Assembly: GCA_903813345.2 (NCBI GenBank)
Contig: CAIIXF020000008.1
Location: 35,302,867-35,366,866, forward strand
Direction of reading: 5' to 3'
DNA from: Owenia fusiformis
Taxonomy: Eukaryota; Annelida; Polychaeta; Sabellida; Oweniidae
DNA length: 64,000 bases
Shown: positions 56,322 through 64,000 of the stretch, piece after piece
Position numbering within the stretch: the stretch's first letter is position 1
How the letters are laid out: each line of letters begins with the position of its first letter
Translations under genes and position numbers: made by a program
The notes under the pieces: generated by a model
The model's input: only the letters and a program-made list of their open reading frames with translations
Database searches by the model: none
What the model was told of the DNA's origin: nothing

Positions 56322-57680
56322 ACTACGTATATTGTTTTTGACTATAGACAAGACTATAAATGGTGCCTTTAACCATATCATCCGTTTGAACACGGGATAT
56401 GAAAGGCCGGCTACTGATGAGCGTAAAATTGAAGGACCAAATTAAACCAATTGAGCTTACGATTTTTTTGAAAGGGTTTTTACTAGATGCATCGAATTTG
56501 TCATTTTCTGATTTATTATATTCTGATGAAAAGAATTAAGATTCAAACGCCGAGAGGATTTAATGCGTTATTCAAAGGGAACGTTTGGTTACAAAACTTA
56601 CAGAGGGGTATAATACGAGTACATAAAAATGGAACTCTTACCATACATAATGTGAGAACTACAGGACATAAACTTAAGAACCAGATAGGGAGGTATCATT
56701 GATAATTATATATTCATTGCCCAATTTTTGGGGCACCATGTAATATCTGAAGAGCACCTATCAAAGTGGTGCCTCGATCACAAAGCAACGATTTCTAAGC
56801 TGGCCATTTTCAAAAAATATCACTCGATATGTCATGACATCTTGGAACCATATTTTCTAAAAATGTTTAACTTGAACTGTGACAATAAAACAATGTTGTA
56901 ACTAATCAACTGACTTTCCTATTTTTGGAAAGAAGTTTTTATTAAGTTTCAAATTACTTAATAACCAATTGATTTTATTAAATCTAAAAGGGGTGGTATC
57001 GATATGGAGAACTTTTTGAACACACGTTTCTCTTAAACCAGTCATAAAAATAATCTAAAGATTGAACACATTGTCAATTTTATGGTCATCTTTTGAATGG
57101 TAACATTATAATTTGAAATCTCGTATATCCTTTTCTCTATATTGTTTTAGAAACACATTAGAAACTTCTTTTGTTCTTGGTATCATATCTTCGGAATGAA
57201 ATAAAACATCTATCAGAACTCCATTGGAACAAAACGACATTTAACAATGTATTTAGGTCTCTCAATATTGTAATTGTACAAAGGAAAGTTTGATTTTAAA
57301 AAAGTATCTTGTTAATGAAATGAAGTGTTTATCTTAATTTTTTATATATTTTGAGGGGTTTTGTTTCAAGTGCTTGCATACTTTTTGTAAAATCAACCCA
57401 TGCACAGGTGGCACCAGTTCTATTATACGGCAATTTGGGGCATCCCATCTTATTCCAATCATATATGTGTTGACGGCTTAGACGAGTCAGTTAATCTTTA
57501 AAATCAGCTGAATAACTTAAATGTATAAAATCTTATAGATGGGCTGGTTCCAAAAAGCCTGGTGTGGTCAAGAGACATGTATTATTAGAACTAGATTCTT
57601 TCGAAACTAAATTAGAACTAATGACTTAAATACATTTGATAAAAACATAGCCCTCCATTTACATGAGAACTCTATAGATA
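56322..57680. other. Intergenic between P450 genes, no gene seen
   Basis: About 56490-56540 copies part of the upstream flank of P450 gene 1 (47040-47100), indicating the tandem duplication junction region. The rest is AT-rich and uninterpreted. Confidence 0.4.
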
Positions 57681-57780
57681 CAGTGGCGTAACCAGGATTT
57701 TGATAGCAGGCACGCGAGGACGAAGGCCGAGCAAAACTAGGGGTTCCGGGGACACCCCCCTCGGAAAATATTTGATTTTA
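57681..57780. mobile_element. hAT-like terminal fragment
   Basis: It begins CAGTGGCGTAACCAGGATTT and carries GGGGTTCCGGGGACACCCCC, both common near hAT-derived ends. No right terminus found. Confidence 0.4.
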
Positions 57781-57889
57781 GACCTTAAATGGTGCGTTCT
57801 AAGCGATATCAGACTGTATAATGGGGTACTTCTACATCATTTAGGGTACGCAACTGCGTACTCCCGCGTAATCTTGGTTACGCGCCCGA

Positions 57890-58735
57890 GATAGCAATTG
57901 CTACGAAAAACGTCATACTAGGTTTTGTAAAGCAATATTAAATGTCCATAAATCGTGCAACAACTTACCGGTAAGTTGCAGAGCTGAGCTAGGACGATTT
58001 CTTATGTCCTTTAAAATATGGGAGGGCTGTATAAAATATTGGAAAAGACTGGCTAATGGAACCAATAATTCTTTATTAAATGCTGCTTTTTAGATGCAAA
58101 ACTTCACAATAGTCATTGGTATAAGAGTATTAAGAGAATGATGTATACAAATGGATTTTTGGATGTCTTTAATAACCCTGCAGATTGCAACAGTTGTCAC
58201 TCACAATTTAAGATGGGACTTCAAGATTAATATTTACAAAACGTTAATGAAAAAATCAGTCTCCTCAGTGAGCTTACAGTTGATTAAAAACGAAAGAAAA
58301 TTATTAAATTGCACATTATCTAACTTCTAGTGACACCTAGTTAACGACATACATATCAAATCTTCTTTGTAATTCTGAATGCCCATTTTGTACAACCTTA
58401 CCAATTGAGGAAGACTTATCACATTTTATTTTGAATTGTGCTTTGCGAAAGAAAGAGCAGAAATGCTAAAATCTATAATAACTACTGTAATATACCGTAC
58501 CTCAAAAACCTAAGTGATGACCTAACAGTTCAAATATTATTTAACAATGACTGTCTTTATAGATATATAAAGTCAGCGTATTACCAGAGGAACTTATTAT
58601 TAACAACTTGAAAGGTCTACACTTCTACATTCTATATATTTTTCCTACTGTCATTGATAATGTACATTCAGCTGCATAATAATGTCAAATGTCAGCTTGT
58701 AAGACATATTGTGTTGGGTCAATAAACTTAAACTT
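57890..58735 (+). mobile_element. LINE 3' fragment upstream of P450 gene 2
   Basis: The reading frames show RFCKAILNVHKSCNNLPV, ELGRFLMSFKIWEGCIKYW and later ECPFCTTLPIEEDLSHFILN, in different frames. These are the C-terminal region of a CR1/Jockey-like LINE ORF2. The 3' end is an ATAAACTTAAACTTAAAA tail at about 58720-58738. It separates P450 gene 2 from the duplicated upstream flank. Confidence 0.75.
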
Positions 58736-58789
58736 AAAACTATTGTTATGACGTTACGAGTTTAGAAAAAGAATTAAATCGATAAAATT

Positions 58790-58959
58790 CGAGGACAACT
58801 TTTGTGTCAATCGATTAATATCAAAACTACATCTGAACAGGTGATAACAAGGAGAAAAGATCACGGGAGGTCACATTTCTCAGTTTTTTAACAGCACTAC
58901 ATATACTCGCGTAATAATTCACTTGTCATATATACTGGGAGAAAACAGGTTCGGTGAAT
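58790..58959 (+). promoter_or_regulatory. Conserved upstream region of P450 gene 2
   Basis: It is homologous to 47600-47761 (see that entry for the shared blocks). It differs by small indels. For example, the ACCCTGTAA inserted after TTGTGTC in gene 1 is absent here. Confidence 0.45.
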
Positions 58960-61900
58960 ATGTTGACAGAGTGTTTCATCGGGTTCTTGGTTATTGCTTT
59001 AACCAAGTGGATTTATGACAGATTAACGCGAAAAAGATGCACGGTTCCTGGTCCGTATGGATTACCTTTAATCGGGAATATACACCAGATCACCAAATCA
59101 CAAATTCTAATTCTTGAGAAATGGAGGAAAACGTATGGAGATGTCTATAAAATTAACGTAGCGATGTCTGATGTAGTTGTGGTACACGGAGAAGCAATTT
59201 ACGAAGTTCTCGTTACAAAGAGCGATGACTTTGCAGGACGGCCGCCGAACGAAAGATTAAGGCTACAAAATTACAACCAAGATATTATCACCCGCTCGGC
59301 CGATGCACAATGGAAAGATTACCGTAAGATTGCCCACCAAGGACTGCGGCAATATGGAACAGGTTTTGATCGCATTGAGCAAATCAGCATGGATGAAATT
59401 CAAGATTGTGTTGAGAGGTTTGATCGGGAGGATCCGTTTGATCCATATGAAGACATGTACCTCACAGTAGCAAATATTGCGCTTATTGTGGTAAGACGAG
59501 ATTACCGCGGTTAAAAAGAGCTCGATTTGAAGCCATCTTAGACACAATATTTAATATTGGTATCATTGCTATGTTTACTTTTTTCCATCAAAATTCAAGG
59601 TTTGATTTGATTTGATTCATAGGTTGCATCAACCAACATAAGGCTTATCAAACTAGAACGTAGCCAGGGGGTTGTTCAGGGGGGGGGGGGGGGTGTCAAA
59701 TTTGAATTCCCCCTCCTTGGCAAAAGCTGGCTACTGGCTTGGAACTGATTTTGCTAATTTACACATGTACGAGTACTTCATAATCAAGTTTTCAACATAT
59801 CTTTCTTTTTACAGTTAATGGGAGAGAGGTTTGATAGAAATGATGATATGTTCAAACTAACCTTAAAGGTTGATGGGGAAGCCATTAGAGCATTTGGTAT
59901 TGATTGCGCATATATGGATATTCTTCCATGGACGATAAACATTCCGCATGAGTCTGGGAGATTTTTTAAAGAGGCTATAGTGAATATGAACACTTTGAAG
60001 GAACTATGCGTTGAAAAGACCAAGGTGTGTGATTTATATGTTTACTGGCTGCACTTAATTGGCGGGTCAAGTTTTTTGGTCGGGTTGTGCCAAATTTAGA
60101 GTTGACGAAGAATCTGAGATGGCAGTTTTATGTTAGAATGCACTTGACTTGTAGAGGACTTGTGCTATCAATAATAGTTTTTCTTTTTTCTCTATTATCA
60201 TACCATAAATACAACGCACTGCAGACTGACTTATTGTCTACTGCGTTTCACATTCTGTATTTAAAGAGCAAACACAACAGTAGAGACTACTTAATATTTG
60301 ACGATCATTTGTCAACATTTATCTGTACGCCAAATGTTGTTCTTTTGTGTATGTGTACTTATTGCTTAAAACTTGAGTCTAGATCGAGACGTGTTACGCC
60401 GCTATCTAACGTCGTATCTTTACGACGTAGGGTCGGTTCAACCTAACGCCTACTTGTCAAATATCTTAATACAAACTCTCACTGTGTTTAGAAAACCTTT
60501 GATGGAGATAATCTTAGGGGTGTGTTTGATGATATCTTCAAGGAACAAGAAAAGCGCAAAAACACAGATCAACCTTTGAGCGATGCAGCGTTTAAGGGCA
60601 TATCTGTGAACCTTATTATTGCAGGTTAAGATAGATTATATATATTTGAAAAATACTAACCATCGCACATTAACTTTATAAAATAGCAAAACATGATTGA
60701 CTCGACCTAAAACAGGTACATGAATTTTGTATTATTACCACCTTGCCGGGCCAGTTCTGGGGGTTTTATTGCTAGTTTAGAAGGCGTTCATTTTACTATA
60801 TCAACCTGAGAAATGTGTGACGTCATAGTGTTGGTCCATATGAACCGGTCTAGAATATATTCTGGACCGGCAATTTTCCCCGGGAAATTAGATATCATTT
60901 AATGCGTAAGATTTTCTTGCTGTTTCAGTCGTTAACGGTGGTAATAATACTAATAACGTCATTTCTGCGAGCAATATAGTGAAATATTGGACCGAGGGCC
61001 GAACGGTCCAATATTTCACTATATTGCCCTTAGAAATGACGTTATTGTACTATTGTACCTCAAAAGTATGGTGTCGAATACAAGTGTAATGTAGCCATCC
61101 ACTGCACCACTGGGATAAAATGTTCTTTAAAAATATCTAATCCCGCAAATGGGCTTATATACAGGATAAGAAAGCTTTTTTAATTCCCACTATTATATCT
61201 TGTAATTTTAAAAAAATCCTGATATTGGATTTTTAATTAGTCCTGTGCATACAATTTAACTACAAACGTGCAATATTAGACAGCTTTAGCCAAAACATCA
61301 AAGAACCCTTTTCTATTGTAGCTATTGTGACAACATCAACTGCTCTGAAAAGTATGATAGCATACCTGTTGGACTACCCAGACATCCAGGAAAAACTTCA
61401 CAAAGAAGTTGACAACGCTATTGGAGAAAGGTAAACGGGATATGTTGCGAATGTATACCTACAAAATATCCCTAACTTAAATGAGTAACATATAGACATG
61501 GACGGAATATCAGATTTTGGGTGATACCATTCTTATCAACGAGATGATATCAAATGTTAAATACGCGTGAGCTTGGCGAATGAGTGTTGATAATTTTGAT
61601 ATCTACAAAGAAACCTAGTAAATCAAGATGCTTCTGGCGGCGAGAAGCTCTGGTGAGTCCAGACCAATTCATTTAAACCCGATTAAGGTGAATTATTACA
61701 TTGACTTGTTTTTGTATTTCATGCAGGATTCCTACATTAGACGATAGGAAGCGCATGCCATATATGGAAGCGTTTATCCTTGAATCGTTAAGGTACATGT
61801 CACACATTCCAATTGCGATTCCGCACGAGACAATGGTGGACGTCACTCTGAACGGATACTTTATCCCTAAGGGAACGCAGGTAAACTTAGCTATGAAGCA

Positions 61901-63458
61901 TCTTTAAAAATGACTGTTTTAGAAAGAACTTGTACGAGGGGGGATTCATAAGAAGTGGGACAAATGCTCTAACTTCACCCATATTAAACAGATTTTATTC
62001 AAATTTGGAACACAGAATCACAGACATGTGATAATCCATGGCGTGTAAATGTCATCAAGTTTATCCCAACTGTAGTAGAATGAGAGTTCCAATCAAGGCG
62101 TCACAACACGTTCCACGGAGCACAGTGTCACTCATTTCTTGTTCAATACATCAGCCTCAACTGATATCCATGACTTCTGGTGAGTGTTTCTGTGGACCAC
62201 ATCAATTATGTGCAAGACTATTGATTAAGTATTCGCCCTAACAATCTATGCATTTTGGCATCTTCTCGACCTTTCTAGGTATGCGCCCTCGAAACCATAT
62301 TTTCCAAGATTGGTCATCTTGGCTTTAACGCCATATTTCTGTTCTAATTAATTCTGATGAAATGTACCCTGTAGATTATTCTTCCTTTGGGTTGACATGG
62401 TAATCAAGGATTGCAAGGTGCAGCGAATATGGTGCATGGAGTACCCTTTCCATTTTATACTTTTCAAAGTTGAGAATGGTGGGGGATGTATTATCTTTAT
62501 AAATTGGTGCTTTTCTGACCTGATGATGCCCCCGTTTTCTTGCCATAATGATAAAATCATTACATATATTTCTTATATATTTATCAATATGACATCTACA
62601 CAAACTTATTATTGCATATCATAGAGTTCTGTATTAACATACTTTATTGTAGTATTTCTTATTCACTGTGGCTCCCTGTTGTGCAATGTGGGATAGAACT
62701 GGTCCAAAGATGTCGCCTCGAGGATTGTCGTTTGGTCTCAGGCTCATAAAAAGCAATCCAAGTCTCATATCCCTGTAACTACTTTTCCTAAGAAGGCTTA
62801 TCTTATCAACGGCCCTGATTGTGTATAAGATAATGATGGAAAGAGTTGTATTTAGGTCACCATATAAATCAATGGAGAGTAGGACCATAATTTGATAGGA
62901 CCTCCTACCCTTTTACAACTGGTCTCTCATACTGAAAACTTCTTCAAGATTTAAATTGATCACAGAGCGAATGTTTATACGTGATTTTTGCTTTGTCATA
63001 TTTCACCGAATTCTGCTTTATCCAAGAAGGGGAGAAAATGGCAGTGTCCTGGTGTCACTATTTTGGTTACCAAAGCAACCGTTGTTGCTAGGAAATCAAA
63101 TGCATTGAATTGTAATTTCACCAAATAATGCTTTATATTCTCGACCATTCAGATGCCAAATTTGGTTGAGATCTGTCTACAGGGACTTGCAGCCTCAAAA
63201 AAGTCCCACTACTTATGAATCCGCCTTCGTAAGATAAAATTTCTCCTTTTTATTTTCCTTTTCATTTTAGAGAAAGAAATATTTATGCATTTTTTAATAT
63301 CAATTCGTTAACGGAGAAATCAAAACCATACCAAGCCAAATAATCTGAACAGTATTTGGTTTATTGAAGGTATGGACCAATTTATTTAGCCTGCATCACG
63401 ACGAGCGGTACTTCCCCGACCCATGGACTTTCAAACCAGACCGATTTTTAGATGATGC
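58960..63458 (+). CDS. Cytochrome P450 paralogue 2, partial (exons 1-6, exon 6 disrupted)
   Basis: The start is ATG 58960, giving MLTECFIGF as in gene 1. Exons are 58960-59490, 59815-60024, 60492-60624, 61322-61430, 61727-61880 and 63370 to about 63458, with lengths and phases equal to gene 1. The C-helix motif is the normal WKDYR, unlike gene 1. The I-helix reads A-A-I-V-T, again without the acid. The ESLR pair and IPHETMVDV follow. In exon 6 the match ends after FLDDA: where gene 1 continues GELIPTDQRK, this copy has unrelated sequence that soon meets a stop (63550). The haem-binding exon is not present up to base 64000. Either an insertion interrupts the exon or the gene is becoming a pseudogene. 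Introns differ from gene 1 by their transposons. Confidence 0.8.
59658..59745. mobile_element. Small hAT-like MITE in intron 1 of P450 gene 2
   Basis: GTAGCCAGGGGG and the inverse CTGGCTAC surround a long G run. It is the same family as 44261-44448. Confidence 0.45.
60733..60860. repeat. Copy of the palindrome-spacer repeat, intron 3 of P450 gene 2
   Basis: It shares ATTACCACCTTGCCGGGCC, TTTACTATAT and ACCGGTCTA in the same order with 32098-32235. Confidence 0.6.
60938..61058. repeat. Long hairpin in intron 3 of P450 gene 2
   Basis: The inner stem of 24 bp is exact (60971-60994 with 61004-61027) around a 9-base loop. Outer stems AATAACGTCATTTCT/AGAAATGACGTTATT and weaker pairing extend it to about 120 bp. 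Confidence 0.85.
61935..63229. mobile_element. Mariner-like non-autonomous element in intron 5 of P450 gene 2
   Basis: TIRs of about 30 bp, ending GGATTCATAAGNAGTGGGAC, are inverted at 61935-61962 and 63201-63229, with TA on both sides. It is about 1.3 kb, but no transposase frame is recognisable. Intron 5 of gene 1 (54301-54542) lacks it, so it inserted after the duplication or was lost there. Confidence 0.8.
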
Positions 63459-64000
63459 AAGGGCGTTACAATACCCGGGAATTTATCGGTTCGTCCAGTA
63501 CTTGTTTGTGATAGCGCCCTCTGTAGGTCACTGTGCTTATAGCCTACAGTAATACGGGGTAGGATATCGGGAATTCGGTCAGTTTCTATCCGTCGATTTC
63601 GCTATGAATTGAAGCAAGTGTGACCACTTTATCCACTTAAACAATTTGATAATTGATTAAATCTTTAAACAAAATCGATAAACACGTTATACACTTCCTA
63701 TCTCCTTAGAAATTAGCATGTATTTATGGATTGTGTTTTCGAACAAGGCTCGACCCACCCCAATAGGGAAATCCTTATGCTAATTAGTATGACGTCATAT
63801 TTTCCTGGGGAATCCTAGATTTCAAGGCCTCAGTCTGTTATTGTGTCAAATGTAAACGCTCTTGGGACGCTCTTTTGCAGACAGAAAATTGACAGATTAG
63901 CTTTTTATTTTCAGCTTTGATGTTTAAATATTCTGTATTTCTACCGGACTTCTTGCTGAATATCATATAATGTTATCACTTGATTTGGATCATTGCCTGA
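63459..64000. other. Unassigned sequence after the disrupted P450 exon
   Basis: It starts AGGGCGTTACAATACCCGGG, directly after the exon 6 match. TAGCGCCCTCTGTAGG lies at about 63512. It may be the left end of an inserted element whose right end lies beyond the window. Confidence 0.35.

Noticed and set aside
55566-56393. 275-codon minus-strand frame as one protein
   Set aside because: The part above about 56095 is antisense to P450 exon 7. Only the lower part is LINE sequence.

Overview
The window is animal nuclear DNA: genes are split by GT-AG introns, intergenic DNA is AT-rich, and LINEs, MITEs and minisatellites are dense. The P450 type, the repeat load and the gene structures suit a marine invertebrate. 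A lophotrochozoan such as a mollusc, brachiopod or annelid is my guess, but nothing here proves the phylum.

Layout. (1) 1-7.1 kb, + strand: the last nine exons of WDR43, a nucleolar pre-rRNA processing factor. Its introns carry seven box C/D snoRNA copies of two families (three of one, four of the other), a minisatellite that re-copies a splice donor, and a mariner remnant. (2) 7.1-13.3 kb: a gene-free interval between convergent genes, with a 1 kb foldback element, a 1 kb TIR element and two minisatellites. (3) 13.3-30.0 kb, - strand: a six-exon gene that I assembled in frame to 1724 residues. It encodes a large charged coiled-coil protein I do not recognise. Its introns are packed with 47-, ~92- and ~33-bp satellites. 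Its short first exon, with a CRE-like promoter, recurs three more times upstream (39.3, 41.2 and 44.0 kb), always on the same strand and with the same splice phase. (4) 30.5-46.5 kb: the region holding those extra first exons, filled with palindromes, MITEs, a LINE with an intact 1178-codon ORF2 nested in a DNA-transposon end, and segmental duplications. (5) 47.7-64 kb, + strand: two tandem cytochrome P450 genes of the CYP2 clan (CYP1/CYP17-like). The first is complete (7 exons, 489 aa). The second is seen through exon 6, where its sequence diverges abruptly. Both lack the acidic residue of the I-helix oxygen-activation motif.

How they work together. WDR43 and its snoRNAs fit one theme, ribosome biogenesis from a single transcript. 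The coiled-coil gene with four duplicated promoter/first-exon units is the most unusual arrangement. The P450 pair is a recent tandem duplication whose introns have been colonised independently by different transposons.

Limits: exon structures, family calls and rRNA complementarity were worked out by eye without database searches. Repeat copy numbers are estimates from array length.
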